A DNA stretch of 64,000 bases from Sphingobacterium sp. GVS05A (GCF_019969845.1 NZ_JAHXYR010000013.1:102924-166923); one strand, 5' to 3'; counted from the first letter of the stretch, positions 17,957 to 27,406 are shown. Numbers and translations: made by a program. Notes: generated by a model not told the origin, from the letters alone.

Positions 17957-18391
17957 TTATTCCTCAATTGGTATAAAAATATCCCTTTCCATCGTTATGC
18001 TGTTTTCTTCTAAAAAATTAGGCATATTTATTCCTGCTTGTTTCATTATTTCTTTTATGACCAATCGTGCATTGTCTAAATACTTCCCGTTTTTCCAGGT
18101 AGCAATGGTTATAACTTTAAGTTCCCCGCTGTTGCTTTTGGATTGAAAGATCTCATATTTTATAAATCCTGGCTGGTGTCGAATGATATTACGGATATAT
18201 GCTGCCTTTTCGGTGTATGCTTCAATGGCTTTAGCTGGGATAGTAATTTTATCAATGACAGCACACTTTTCGGTTATCGATCTTTCTTCTATTTGAACTT
18301 GTTCCATTTTTTGTTGGTTTTTATTTTGACCCAAAGTTTTTAACGCCATAAGGATTGGTATGATAAGGACTATGCTTTTAATGTTTTTCAT
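17957..18391 (-). CDS. Exported ABM-domain (antibiotic biosynthesis monooxygenase-like) protein
   Basis: About 144 residues from the ATG at 18391, which gives a signal peptide (MKNIKSIVLIIPILMALKTLGQN). An upstream ATG at 18415 overlaps the preceding gene and is less likely. The second half forms the ferredoxin-like ABM fold: ITIPAKAIEAYTEKAAYIRNIIRHQPGFIKYEIFQ, then LKVITIATWKNGKYLDNARLVIKEI. Such domains occur in cofactor-free monooxygenases and in haem- or quinol-related proteins. Export is unusual for the family. It is translationally coupled to the upstream membrane-anchored protein (18403-18999). A second exported ABM protein lies at 48208. Confidence 0.75.
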   Translation of the reverse strand: MKNIKSIVLIIPILMALKTLGQNKNQQKMEQVQIEERSITEKCAVIDKITIPAKAIEAYTEKAAYIRNIIRHQPGFIKYEIFQSKSNSGELKVITIATWKNGKYLDNARLVIKEIMKQAGINMPNFLEENSITMERDIFIPIEE

Positions 18392-18402
18392 ACCACCATA
18401 GC

Positions 18403-18999
18403 TTATTGTTTCCATTTCACTTTTCCATTATTGTCAAACATTTCGATAGAGGGCTTGCCTAGACTGTCAACCTTTAGAATAATTCTCGGTACTTCATTAT
18501 TATCTTTCATTACCAAAGATGCATTCCCGTTTTCCGTTAACAGGTTGATACGGTTGATATTATGTCCAGGCTTACCGGATAGATCTTTATCGTTAATCAA
18601 TAGACCAGCTCTGAAATAATTATCATGTTTATTATCTTGAGCCAAGATACCGATGGCATCGGCATTCTGATAATCAAATGCAAGTGCATTCAGATTAGTC
18701 TCTTCATTATCAGTAATTGCCAACCCACCTCTTTCGTCGCCGTTTTTATCAAAGAAAATCAGACCTGCGGGAGAGTAAGCCCTTTTGTACGTCTTCCCTT
18801 TGATAATGGGCTGCGGAATGTTATCCGTGTTTGCAATAACGACACGATTTTTTCCAGATCTGTCCTTGATATCTATTCTTTCTGCGGTTAAGCTGCGCTC
18901 GTTATTTAAAAAAAAGTAGGCTAAAAAAGCCATCAAGACGATATTGGAAAGAATAAGTGCGGTTAAAAATATTCTTAGTGTTTTAGAAATTGTTTGCAT
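18403..18999 (-). CDS. Membrane-anchored protein of unknown function
   Basis: 198 residues. One N-terminal membrane helix (about 9-30, LRIFLTALILSNIVLMAFLAYFFL) is followed by a beta-rich periplasmic domain with repeated strands containing short Asp/Gly turns: RIDIKDRSGKNRVVIAN, GLIFFDKNGDERGG, GILAQDNKHD, IEMFDNNGKVKW. The repeats resemble a small beta-helix or prism. I know the general type from Bacteroidota genomes but no function. Its stop overlaps the possible start of the ABM gene, so the two form an operon. Confidence 0.75.
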   Translation of the reverse strand: MQTISKTLRIFLTALILSNIVLMAFLAYFFLNNERSLTAERIDIKDRSGKNRVVIANTDNIPQPIIKGKTYKRAYSPAGLIFFDKNGDERGGLAITDNEETNLNALAFDYQNADAIGILAQDNKHDNYFRAGLLINDKDLSGKPGHNINRINLLTENGNASLVMKDNNEVPRIILKVDSLGKPSIEMFDNNGKVKWKQ

Positions 19000-19114
19000 A
19001 ATTTAATATCAGTTTTTAGTTTTTACTTGCTTATATTCAGTTATTTAATTGGTATTACTTTGTGTTCTACCCCAGATTAATACCTTATAATCTGTTTTTT
19101 ATTGCTTAATAAAA

Positions 19115-19350
19115 AGCAAAAATAAAGTGTGGTTTTGAGGATACTCTTTACATAGGTTGAGTGCAAGGATTTTTTTATCTTTTATTTCCATCTCCGGTAT
19201 GTAGGTCAAAACACTTAATACATACTATTAACGAATCAAAAATGAGAAATTGACATTCCAATTTTGCCTGACCTATTTTATTCATAGCAAAATTAAAGCG
19301 TGATCTTAAGCCCACACTCTACATAGGTTGAGCGCAATGATTTTTTTATT
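19115..19350. repeat. Pair of about 64-bp imperfect direct repeats
   Basis: Copy A (19115-19178) and copy B (19286-19350) share AGCAAAA-TAAAG-GTG at the start and ACATAGGTTGAG-GCAA-GATTTTTTTAT at the end, with about 80 per cent identity by eye and a spacing of 171 bp. Copy B runs into the 3' end of the Crp-like gene; copy A stands in the gap upstream of the membrane-anchored protein gene. The simplest reading is a local duplication of the end of the regulator gene and its flank. Confidence 0.75.
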
Positions 19351-19942
19351 TGGTCAGTTCCTTCCGTATTCTGCTCAACTGTGTTGGGGTAATGCTCAGG
19401 TGCGAAGCAATGTATTGTAGTGGAATTCTAGTATCTATTCCCGGATGCGCCTGCAGCAATTTTAGATACCTTGCAGTGGCACTTTCGGTAAGTAAAGAAA
19501 TTTCTCTTTCTTCATTAATGACTATCCATTTTTTTTCCAGATAGGCAATGTACAGGTTCTTTAATTCATCATTTTGATTAATAGCTGCTCTTGTTTGATG
19601 ATAGGGCATACCTATCACTGTAGTGTTTTCAATAGCTTGCAGTGTAAATTCGTTGGCTGTTTTTATGATTGCCGAAAATCTGGTGCTCGCAAAATCCCTT
19701 TCCAAATAAATCCATTTATTCCAGATAGCTCCTTTTTCATCTATAAAATAAGAGTTTAATGCACCTTTACAAACAAAGAAAATGTCATTGGTGACACGGC
19801 CTTCCCTTAATAAAACTTCATTTTTTTTAAAATGCTGAATGTGCACAGTTTCAGCCAACAAATTAAATGCCTCATCCGAAATAGGATACACGTTCAGCAC
19901 AGCTTCTTTAAAGTCTGCGAGATATTTTTCTGTTTCCGTCAT
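19346..19942 (-). CDS. Crp/Fnr family transcriptional regulator
   Basis: 198 residues. An N-terminal cyclic-nucleotide-binding-type beta roll (residues about 20-115: HFKKNEVLLREGRVTNDIFFVCKGAL...TTVIGMPY) and a C-terminal region (LLTESATARYLKLLQAHPGIDTRIPLQYIASHLSITPTQLSRIRKELTK) with a winged helix-turn-helix. This is the common Bacteroidota Crp-type regulator lacking the Fnr cysteines and the full cAMP-binding PRPLGELA pattern, so the effector is unknown. Directly downstream lie the membrane protein-ABM operon, possibly a target. Confidence 0.9.
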   Translation of the reverse strand: MTETEKYLADFKEAVLNVYPISDEAFNLLAETVHIQHFKKNEVLLREGRVTNDIFFVCKGALNSYFIDEKGAIWNKWIYLERDFASTRFSAIIKTANEFTLQAIENTTVIGMPYHQTRAAINQNDELKNLYIAYLEKKWIVINEEREISLLTESATARYLKLLQAHPGIDTRIPLQYIASHLSITPTQLSRIRKELTK

Positions 19943-20124
19943 TTGTTGTGGCGGGGTTATGTGATGATATTACTTTCAAATAAATATAACGTATCTTTTA
20001 AATAGTTGAAATTGTTTTTTCTTCTTGGGTAAATAATCCGGTATCTTTCCGGGCTTTGAGCAAGAAAATTTGTTGTTGGCTCTCCACATTCCCAACACCT
20101 ATGGGCCTCGCTATTTTTAACAAA

Positions 20125-20856
20125 TCATTTTAAACAAAGATATTTTAATGCTTGTTGAACAAGTTCTTTGTAATTGGTGCCAATCGGAATCACTTGTTTT
20201 CCAATTTCGATATCATTCGTGGTAAAAGCTGTAATTTTATTTGTATTAATGAGGAAAGATCGGTGAATGCGAAGAAAATTGAATTGCTTTAATTCTTGTT
20301 CAATTACGGTGATCTTATATTTCGTTGTCACAATTCGTTGGCTACTATGGATAGTAATATAATCTTTGTTGCTTTCAATATAAAGAATATCAGCAATCTC
20401 CAGTCTATGAAATTTTCCACCTGACCTGATTGTGATCGCTTGGTCTTTTGCCGCGGGTATTATGTTCTGGGACTGGATTTTTCGGTTTCTAAGATAACGG
20501 TCTATTGCTTTAAAAAAACGTTCAAAAGTAATCGGTTTTAATAGATAATCTACGACATCCAGATCATATCCCTCTATGGCATATTCTCTAAAAGCAGTTG
20601 TAATAATAACAGCCGGGGGATGCTTCAGTGTTTTCAAAAAATCTATTCCATTTATCTGTGGCATCTTAATATCCAAAAAGATCAGGTCAATTGGCTCATG
20701 CCTTATGATTTCCAGGGCTTTTAGCGCGTTAGTAGAAGTTGCTGCCACTTCAAATATCTCCATTCTTTTTAAATGAGTTTGGAGTAACTGAATTGCCAAT
20801 GGTTCATCATCAACTAAAAGACACCGTACTTTTATTTTTGAATCGAGCATCATCAA
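20125..20856 (-). CDS. LytTR family response regulator
   Basis: About 240 residues; three consecutive Met codons (20856, 20853, 20850) make the exact start uncertain. The receiver domain has the acidic pair in LLVDDEP, the phospho-acceptor Asp near 62 in LIFLDIKMP and the Lys in VVDYLLKPI. The C-terminal LytTR DNA-binding domain is clear: TIRSGGKFHRLEIADILYIESNKDYITIHS, then FLRIHRSFLINTNKITAF and PIGTNYKELV. It overlaps the histidine kinase gene upstream by 47 bp, so the pair is translationally coupled. The barrel protein transcribed away from the pair at 22117 is a natural target. Confidence 0.95.
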   Translation of the reverse strand: MMMLDSKIKVRCLLVDDEPLAIQLLQTHLKRMEIFEVAATSTNALKALEIIRHEPIDLIFLDIKMPQINGIDFLKTLKHPPAVIITTAFREYAIEGYDLDVVDYLLKPITFERFFKAIDRYLRNRKIQSQNIIPAAKDQAITIRSGGKFHRLEIADILYIESNKDYITIHSSQRIVTTKYKITVIEQELKQFNFLRIHRSFLINTNKITAFTTNDIEIGKQVIPIGTNYKELVQQALKYLCLK

Positions 20857-21913
20857 TAGTTAAATTGGATATGGTGAGTAAAGTTACAAATCTACCTTCT
20901 GAAATGTAGGTTGTAAGTTCGTGATTTTTTGGATAGACCAACGTTAATTGTTTGCGTAAATTGCTCATACCTATTTTTTCCGTATATACATGTTCTTTTT
21001 GACCAACGAATGTATTCTCCACTTTAAAATGTAGATCGCCTGTCTGCACTGTTAGGTCAATATCGATGCGCGGCTCGCCTATATCTTCTCCAGCACCGTG
21101 TTTGAATGCATTCTCTATGATTGATAATAGGATGAGCGGGATGATCTGCACATCTTGATCGATGACATGATTGAAATATACCTTTAGACGCTTGTCATAT
21201 CTAATTTTTTCCAATGCAATGTAGTTCTCCAGCAGATTAATCTCTGTAGATATCGGAACAAAATTGCTGTTGCAACGATATAGTATATGATCTAAGATTT
21301 CCGCCAATCCCGCGATTGAAGAAGAAGTGATTGGCGAATTGGTCAACGAAAGACTATAGATATTATTTAAGGTATTAAATAGAAAATGTGGATTTAATTG
21401 TGCTTTTAGAACATTTAATTCAGCTTCAGCCTTTTCCTTCTCTAATTGTAAAGTGCGTTGTCTTGTTAGATATTGGTCTTTGGATAGTTTGATAAAGCCA
21501 AAAATCCATGCCAATGAAAAGTTTTGAAGAAAATAATCCGTGATGAGTTTTCTGAGATCGGTAGCAATTTCCAATAGTGACTCTTGGCTATATGGAGGCT
21601 TACGTATCAAGGGTTCAAGTACATAGACAACCATGAATCTTGAAAGAGCACTCAGTAGATAGCCACCTATTATAAAATAAAGAATAACGACCAAATAATT
21701 TTCTCCTTTTTGAAACTTTGGTATGATGAAATAAGCTACAAAATAAGAAGCCATCATGTAAAAAGAGACGTAAAATGAGTTTTGGATGAGCATATCACGG
21801 ATGCTAATATCCGTTTGATATTGAGGAACGATGAAAACTACCAACCAGAATAATATGTGGCTAGAAAGCCGGTAAATGGTACTATAGCGAATGGTTTTTT
21901 CTGTAATTGACAT
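20810..21913 (-). CDS. LytS-like sensor histidine kinase
   Basis: About 367 residues from the ATG at 21913 (MSITEKTIRYSTIYRL); a longer frame to 22024 adds residues with no helix or motif. Four membrane helices lie in the first 140 residues (SHILFWLVVFIVP, FYVSFYMMASYFVAYFIIP, LVVILYFIIGGYLLSAL, and one more). A coiled linker (LTRQRTLQLEKEKAEAELNVLKAQ) leads to the phosphorylated His in LNPHFLFNTLNNIYSL and the HATPase domain with PLILLSIIENAFKHGAGE and IGMSNLRKQL. It is the HisKA_7TM-less PF06580 type used with LytTR partners. The signal is unknown. Confidence 0.93.
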   Translation of the reverse strand: MSITEKTIRYSTIYRLSSHILFWLVVFIVPQYQTDISIRDMLIQNSFYVSFYMMASYFVAYFIIPKFQKGENYLVVILYFIIGGYLLSALSRFMVVYVLEPLIRKPPYSQESLLEIATDLRKLITDYFLQNFSLAWIFGFIKLSKDQYLTRQRTLQLEKEKAEAELNVLKAQLNPHFLFNTLNNIYSLSLTNSPITSSSIAGLAEILDHILYRCNSNFVPISTEINLLENYIALEKIRYDKRLKVYFNHVIDQDVQIIPLILLSIIENAFKHGAGEDIGEPRIDIDLTVQTGDLHFKVENTFVGQKEHVYTEKIGMSNLRKQLTLVYPKNHELTTYISEGRFVTLLTISNLTIDDARFKNKSTVSFS

Positions 21914-22116
21914 GTTACTATCAAAGATAGCATTTCTATAAAAGAAAGGTATCAATAAACGACGGATACCGCAAATAGTCCTATAAATAGCGTTATTCTG
22001 TCGACAGAATCCATTTGCCTTCAATAGCGTGTTTTAATCTGTTTTATTTGACTTATCTATCGGCAATACATTTTTCCTAACTGAGAATCCTGCATTTTCG
22101 TAGCAAATTTAATGTT

Positions 22117-24483
22117 ATGAAGACAATAGAAGCGATATTAATTATTTTCCTGGTAAGTCTTTTTACTGATCGCGGTCTAGGGCAGAAAATTCAGAAAGTC
22201 GTTGTTAAAGGTAGTGTGCACAATCGGCAAACGCAATTACCATTGGATGGTGCCAGCATTACTTTAAGAGCTATATCCGGAGCACAAGGGCTAACGACAG
22301 CGATTAGCTCAACGAATGGAGAATTTAAAGTTAACGTTGCAAAGGGCTATTACGATATCATGATAAGTTTTATTTCATTTCAAGCATTCTTGCTTCGTGG
22401 GCAACAAATAGACAGCAATAAAGACCTCGGTGTTTTGATGTTGGAGTCCGTTCCCAAGTTATTGGACGGCGCTGAGGTTACAGGAATGAAACCAGGTCTA
22501 TCTATTGAGCTGGATAAGAAAGTTTTTTATGTGGGATCAGATCTTTTAGCTAAAGGAGGTACAGCTAATGACGTATTAAACAATGTACCATCTGTCAATG
22601 TCGACAACAAGGGAAACATTAGTCTCCGCGGGGAACCAGGAGTACGAATACTGATTAATGGAAGGCCTTCGGTTATTTCTGCCAATAATGGTTTAGAACA
22701 GCTACCAGCCAGTTCTATTGAGAAAATTGAGATTGTTAATAATCCATCCGCGAAATATGAAGCACAAGGAACTGCGGGAATAATCAATATAGTATTGAAA
22801 AAAAATATGTTAACCGGGCTGAACGGAAGTCTTCAGTCTACATGGGGTATCCCTACAAATCATAATGGAAATCTTAATTTGAGTTATAAAACTACTAAGG
22901 TTAATCTTTTTGGCGATGTTGGATTCCGTTACCGGGATTTAATAGTCAAAAGCGAATTGAAACGAATATCCTTAGACGGAGGTATACAGCGCTTTGCGAA
23001 TCAGGAAACCGGTACGGAATGGGGAGGTAGAGGCCACAATTTTTACATTGGCGGGGACTATTATGTTGATACTCTAAATACGGTGACAGCCAGTTTTTAT
23101 CATAGTACACTGCTCGTTGATAATAAGGTAGACAACCGATATGATTATTTCAATTCAGCGTTCAAGTTAGATAGTACGCTCCAACGCTTTGAGCAGTATA
23201 GTGAGCCTAAAAAATATAATCAGCTGGAGATTAATTATGTCAAGACATTTGAGAAAAAAGATAAAAACTGGACGACCAGCCTGCGTTATGATTTTTGGCA
23301 TGACGATGAAAATCAAGATATTCGGCAATCATCTGTTTATCCGAAATCAGGTTCGATAGAAAATATAGTCACTCAAAACATAGAAAGTAGTAATGATATC
23401 TATATCCAGAGTGATTATATTAACACTATTGGTAGCAGGGGCAAACTCGAAGCAGGTGGCCGGGTCGATCTCCGTGCAATTAGAAGTGATTATTGGGCAA
23501 AAACAAACGGGGTATTGTTGGAAGAATACGATAACAAGCTTAGTTATAATGAACGTCTTCTTGCAGTCTATTTTCAATGGAGCAATACTATTAAGCGCTG
23601 GAGTTATCAACTCGGTTTAAGAACAGAGCTATCATTGATTGAAATAGCAGATAGAAAAGGAGACTTTAATAAGGATAAGCGCTATATTGACGTTTTCCCT
23701 ACCATCCATTTGGGCTATAAACTTCGGGGAAATTCCAATTTGCAACTTGGCATTAGCCGAAGGATTGACCGCCCGGGATTTCAGCAATTAAATCCCTTTG
23801 GAGGCCTTTCTGACCTACGAAATCTTACGGTTGGTAACGCCGATCTAAATCCGGCTTATACAAATGCAATAGAATTTATGCTCATACAGAAGCTTTCACA
23901 ATTTACGATCAATCCTACCATTTATTATAAACATACGAATAGCTTTTTTCAATATTTGGTGAAGGAGACTGCCGTGGACCACTTTCTTCGTTCACCCGTC
24001 AACATGGATTATGAGAGACGGTACGGATTAGAATTGAATAGTCTATATAATCCGTTGCCAAGTTGGCGAATGGCCCTAAATTTTAACTATTACGGTTTTA
24101 ACCAACAAGGCGAATTTAGCGGCGAGCGATATTTTGTAAAAGGCAATAGGTGGACTGCGCAGTTAAATTCCCGGCTCAGATTGCCCGCAAATCTCGTTAT
24201 AGAGTCTATATTTACCTATACGAGCAAATTTACAGATGTTCAATCCCTTACTAGTCCCGTGTACAAATTTAACATTGCTATTAACAAGGATATATTTAAG
24301 GAGAAGCTGAGTGTTAGCATGGCTTTCAACAATGTATTCAATTCCCTTATTGAAAAGCAGACACTCAATGGAAAGACTTATCGTCTGGAGTCAAAAAATT
24401 ATGGCATTGGAAGGGTAGTCAATGCCACAGCGACCTATCGTTTCAACAGAAAAAAGGATCAGAAAGACCGTCTCCCAACTTAG
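22117..24483 (+). CDS. Outer-membrane beta-barrel protein, TonB-dependent receptor-like
   Basis: 788 residues. Signal peptide (1-22), then a carboxypeptidase-regulatory-like beta-sandwich (VVKGSVHNRQTQLPLDGASITL...), a plug domain (DVLNNVPSVNVDNKGNISLRGEPGVRILINGRPSVIS...IEKIEIVNNPSAKYEAQGTAGIINIVL) and a beta barrel of the OMP_b-brl_3 group ending with an aromatic strand (ATYRF). The sequence is complete. It sits divergent from the LytS/LytTR pair with about 200 bp between the starts, a recurrent Bacteroidota arrangement in which the two-component system controls the receptor. Substrate unknown. Confidence 0.93.
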   Translation: MKTIEAILIIFLVSLFTDRGLGQKIQKVVVKGSVHNRQTQLPLDGASITLRAISGAQGLTTAISSTNGEFKVNVAKGYYDIMISFISFQAFLLRGQQIDSNKDLGVLMLESVPKLLDGAEVTGMKPGLSIELDKKVFYVGSDLLAKGGTANDVLNNVPSVNVDNKGNISLRGEPGVRILINGRPSVISANNGLEQLPASSIEKIEIVNNPSAKYEAQGTAGIINIVLKKNMLTGLNGSLQSTWGIPTNHNGNLNLSYKTTKVNLFGDVGFRYRDLIVKSELKRISLDGGIQRFANQETGTEWGGRGHNFYIGGDYYVDTLNTVTASFYHSTLLVDNKVDNRYDYFNSAFKLDSTLQRFEQYSEPKKYNQLEINYVKTFEKKDKNWTTSLRYDFWHDDENQDIRQSSVYPKSGSIENIVTQNIESSNDIYIQSDYINTIGSRGKLEAGGRVDLRAIRSDYWAKTNGVLLEEYDNKLSYNERLLAVYFQWSNTIKRWSYQLGLRTELSLIEIADRKGDFNKDKRYIDVFPTIHLGYKLRGNSNLQLGISRRIDRPGFQQLNPFGGLSDLRNLTVGNADLNPAYTNAIEFMLIQKLSQFTINPTIYYKHTNSFFQYLVKETAVDHFLRSPVNMDYERRYGLELNSLYNPLPSWRMALNFNYYGFNQQGEFSGERYFVKGNRWTAQLNSRLRLPANLVIESIFTYTSKFTDVQSLTSPVYKFNIAINKDIFKEKLSVSMAFNNVFNSLIEKQTLNGKTYRLESKNYGIGRVVNATATYRFNRKKDQKDRLPT

Positions 24484-24642
24484 AGTTAACACTATCAACA
24501 GCTAATAACTGATGGACGACCAACGATCAACCAGGGCAAATTCAGGAGATATATTGTATTACTAGATACGTAGAAATAAAAAAAGTCAGTTGAGACGTCA
24601 CATTTGAGAACAATTATATATGTCTTTAAAGAAAAACCACAC

Positions 24643-25272
24643 ATGAAAACATTACTTCGCATTGATAGCAGCCTTCGGATAACGGGTTCCTATTCCCGGG
24701 CAATAGGTGATTATTTTACTGAATTATGGAAGATAAAACACCCAAATGGAAAGATCATCGAAAGGGATACAAATTTGCAAATGATTCCCCATCTTACTCA
24801 GGATACTGTAGATGGTTTTTTTGATAGTTCTAAATCTTCCGAAATTCTTGCTTTTTCGGATCAATTGATTGAAGAGCTTAATAGCAATGATGAGCTGCTT
24901 ATTACCTGTCCGATGTATAATTATGGCATTCCATCATCTTTAAAGGCCTATTTTGACCTCATTGTTCGGACAGAAAAAACCTTTACAAGCGACAGTAATG
25001 GAATAAGAGGCTTACTCTTCAATAAAAAAGCATATATCATTTCCGCTATGGGTATGAGTCAGCCTGTAACAGAAAAGATGAATCTTATTGAAATACAGAT
25101 CACACGTATCTTAAACCAACTCGGAATAGTAGATATCAGTTATTTTCCCGTGGACGGCACGATAAATCCAGAACAGGCAATTGTGAAATTGGAAAAGCAA
25201 AGAAAACGAGTTTATCAAAATTTTGATCATTCAGCTTTGAAAAGCCAAATTCATGATTCCACCTATTTATAA
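24643..25272 (+). CDS. azoR: FMN-dependent NADH-azoreductase
   Basis: About 209 residues from the ATG at 24643; a TTG at 24604 would add 13 residues. The start MKTLLRIDSSLRITGSYSRAI is the FMN-phosphate loop of AzoR. Other family motifs: CPMYNYGIPSSLKAYFDLIVRTEKTF near residue 95 and the ISAMGMSQP loop near 140. AzoR reduces azo dyes and quinones with NADH and protects against electrophiles. It lies downstream of the receptor gene but separated by about 160 bp, so a separate promoter is likely. Confidence 0.93.
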   Translation: MKTLLRIDSSLRITGSYSRAIGDYFTELWKIKHPNGKIIERDTNLQMIPHLTQDTVDGFFDSSKSSEILAFSDQLIEELNSNDELLITCPMYNYGIPSSLKAYFDLIVRTEKTFTSDSNGIRGLLFNKKAYIISAMGMSQPVTEKMNLIEIQITRILNQLGIVDISYFPVDGTINPEQAIVKLEKQRKRVYQNFDHSALKSQIHDSTYL

Positions 25273-25368
25273 AATAATCCAATCACCTGTAGTCAGGCAA
25301 TTATACATATAAAAATATACAATCAAATTAGCGTCTATTTTGACCATTAATAACTAATATAAAAGAAA

Positions 25369-25914
25369 ATGAAAAAATCACTTATTTACATTTTACTGGC
25401 CAGCTCCACAATACTATTTTCCTGTGGAGGAAAAGATGATGACCCAGCGCCCGAGCCACCTGCATCGGAATCTAATTGGAAATTGGGAGCCTATTCCTAT
25501 AATAGAGGTGCTTCCTCTCAAAGTAATACCGGTGGCTTGGCAGGTATGACGGTTACAACATCCGGGGACGGGGGTAATCATGGTGCCTATTCGGGCAGTG
25601 CATTAACAATTATTTTTCGTTCTTCTTTGGGGGCAGGAAAATATACATTGACGAGCAGTAGTGTAATGTCGGCCAATCCTAATGTACGTTATATGTCGCT
25701 GCTTTGCACCGTGGGAACTGCAGTCACAAGCGGTGCAGTTAATTACGCAGCAACTGCTACCTCAGGTGGAACGGCGGATGTTACGATAGATGCAAACGGC
25801 AAATATCATGTTAATATTACGACTCCTGTTACGCTAGTGAAAACGCCGCTACCTGGAAGTGGAATCCCAGGGGCACCAAACACCTATAATTTAACGGTGA
25901 AAAACGCTTATTAA
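25369..25914 (+). CDS. Lipoprotein of unknown function
   Basis: 181 residues with a lipobox (ILFSCGGKDDD, Cys near 19), then an acidic/proline spacer and a Gly/Ser/Thr-rich beta domain (GAYSYNRGASSQSNTGG..., TVTTSGDGGNHGAYSGSALTIIF...). The DDD motif after the lipid Cys resembles the Bacteroidota lipoprotein export signal for surface exposure. Family not recognised. A very strong hairpin lies about 70 bp downstream. Confidence 0.75.
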   Translation: MKKSLIYILLASSTILFSCGGKDDDPAPEPPASESNWKLGAYSYNRGASSQSNTGGLAGMTVTTSGDGGNHGAYSGSALTIIFRSSLGAGKYTLTSSSVMSANPNVRYMSLLCTVGTAVTSGAVNYAATATSGGTADVTIDANGKYHVNITTPVTLVKTPLPGSGIPGAPNTYNLTVKNAY

Positions 25915-25983
25915 AAGCAGCTTTAATAGTTCACCATTAATGAGATCATATTTCGTCTCAATGCTGTTAGCATCAAAACCATT

Positions 25984-26027
25984 AGTACCAGATAAATCCG
26001 TTTCCCAGAACGGATTTATCTGGTACT
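25984..26027 (+). terminator. 19-bp perfect hairpin, probable bidirectional terminator
   Basis: AGTACCAGATAAATCCGTT and its exact complement flank a 6-nt loop (TCCCAG). The stem is unusually long and perfect. Only a short T-containing tail (TCTTCAG) follows on the plus strand, so Rho-independent termination is likely but not certain. The lipoprotein gene ends 70 bp upstream. Confidence 0.65.
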
Positions 26028-26464
26028 TCTTCAGTCAAGATCCTAAATAGGATATTTTGTATTCTCATTCATATAGCTCGACTTTCAGTACATGGTTATG
26101 GCGGTTCGGAGTTGAGAATTTTATTGCTAAGTTTAAAGTATTCTTTTCAGTAAAGACAAAATGAAATAGAAAATGTGAGTTTAATTAGTGAAATGAGAAC
26201 GATAGTAGAGTGTAGCGAACTAACAACCTTAAAGATAATATAAGTAGGATAGTACCCAGGGACAACGTTTTTCACGAAATAAAAAAAAGAGCCAATCTAA
26301 ACTTTGCGAGTAGCGACTCTTCCAAGGCGAATCGTAAGCGATAACGCCCGAATATAAAATTATCATTATTGATAATAAGAAATACCATAGCTTTAAGCTG
26401 AAGTTAGTTTTCGATAACCGGTAAAATCAAAATAAAATACATAGTCAAGTTTAGGTTTAAGCAT
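26028..26464. other. 437-bp gap with no recognised content
   Basis: AT-rich, no open frame of note, no repeat shared with the rest of the window that I can see. The promoter of the pentapeptide-repeat gene should lie near its end. Confidence 0.3.
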
Positions 26465-27103
26465 ATGAAAACAGATTATATAAATAAAACTTTAGAGTTA
26501 AAGACTAGATTTTCAAATCAAAACTTTGCGGATTATGATTTCACGAAAACGAATTTCAATAGCTCTATATTCGAAAACACTAATTTTGAAAACTGTCTAT
26601 TTGAATCCTCAGTTTTAAATGGTTCTAGAATTTTTTATGAATCAAATTTTGAAAATTGTATTTTTCGAAACATTAATTTATCAGACACAAGTATTGGGAG
26701 TCATAAAGGAGTTTATAAAAATTGCATTTTTGAAAACTGTGAATATAAAAGGAGAAGCTTTAATTTTACACAGTTTATAGATTGCAAATTCATAAAAGCA
26801 AAATTTACAACCGTCAATTTCAATGGTAGTCAATTTCGTAATTGCATTTTTGAGGGCAAATTCAGGGATGTTACATTTAATGGAATCTACGATTCTAACT
26901 CAGATTCCAAGGCATGTTTGTATAATTGCGATTTTTACTATGCTAAATTAGGAACTTTTGTAAGTTTTGAAAATTGTGATTTATCAACTTGCACACCACC
27001 AAAAGACACCGCATTTAATGAAATTTTATATCAGGTTGATGCGTCGAACCCTAAATTATTAAGTACGGGAACTCCTGATCGCATTGTAATTACAGATTTA
27101 TAA
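26465..27103 (+). CDS. Pentapeptide-repeat protein
   Basis: 212 residues. From about residue 20 to 175 the chain runs in A(N/D)LXX-like steps forming a right-handed quadrilateral beta helix: FADYDFTKTNFNSSIFENTNF, ENCLFESSVLNGS, NFENCIFRNINL, CIFENCEYKRRSFNFTQFIDCKFIKAKFTTVNFNGSQFRNCIF. Phe and Cys at the central positions are typical. Some members mimic DNA and protect gyrase (Qnr/MfpA), but most are uncharacterised. There is no dimerisation tail of the Qnr type visible. A hairpin lies about 150 bp downstream. Confidence 0.9.
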   Translation: MKTDYINKTLELKTRFSNQNFADYDFTKTNFNSSIFENTNFENCLFESSVLNGSRIFYESNFENCIFRNINLSDTSIGSHKGVYKNCIFENCEYKRRSFNFTQFIDCKFIKAKFTTVNFNGSQFRNCIFEGKFRDVTFNGIYDSNSDSKACLYNCDFYYAKLGTFVSFENCDLSTCTPPKDTAFNEILYQVDASNPKLLSTGTPDRIVITDL

Positions 27104-27406
27104 TTATTTAAATTACTCAAAATATTTAGCAATTTTTTGAGATATTGTGATGCACGTCAAATTTCTAAAAAAACCATCTGCGAAGCTTCAGTCCTTTTTG
27201 AAGATTCAGCACTATATTTTGAAGAAATTGAGTGTAGAATGGATAATTAAATTACACAATAAAACCACTTTTAATAAGTGGTTTTATTGGATACGAAATC
27301 GATGATGACACCGAAAATCTCTGCTTTTGGAACGCACTGTTCTTTGGGAGGCGCTCAAAATCATTTTCAATGACAATCGAAGTTATCGGCCATAAATGCC
27401 CCCTCT
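27104..27406. other. Gap with a possible decayed coding remnant and a hairpin
   Basis: A frame open from the end of the pentapeptide gene to a stop at 27250 reads plausibly at its end (DARQISKKTICEASVLFEDSALYFEEIECRMDN) but has no start codon. It may be the tail of a lost gene. A hairpin follows at 27257. Confidence 0.25.
27257..27289 (+). terminator. 14-bp hairpin, probable terminator
   Basis: CAATAAAACCACTT and its exact complement flank TTAAT. The stem's own T-rich 3' arm (GGTTTTATTG) can act as a weak U-tract. It lies between the pentapeptide gene and the small minus-strand membrane protein gene, so it can serve either direction. Confidence 0.7.
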
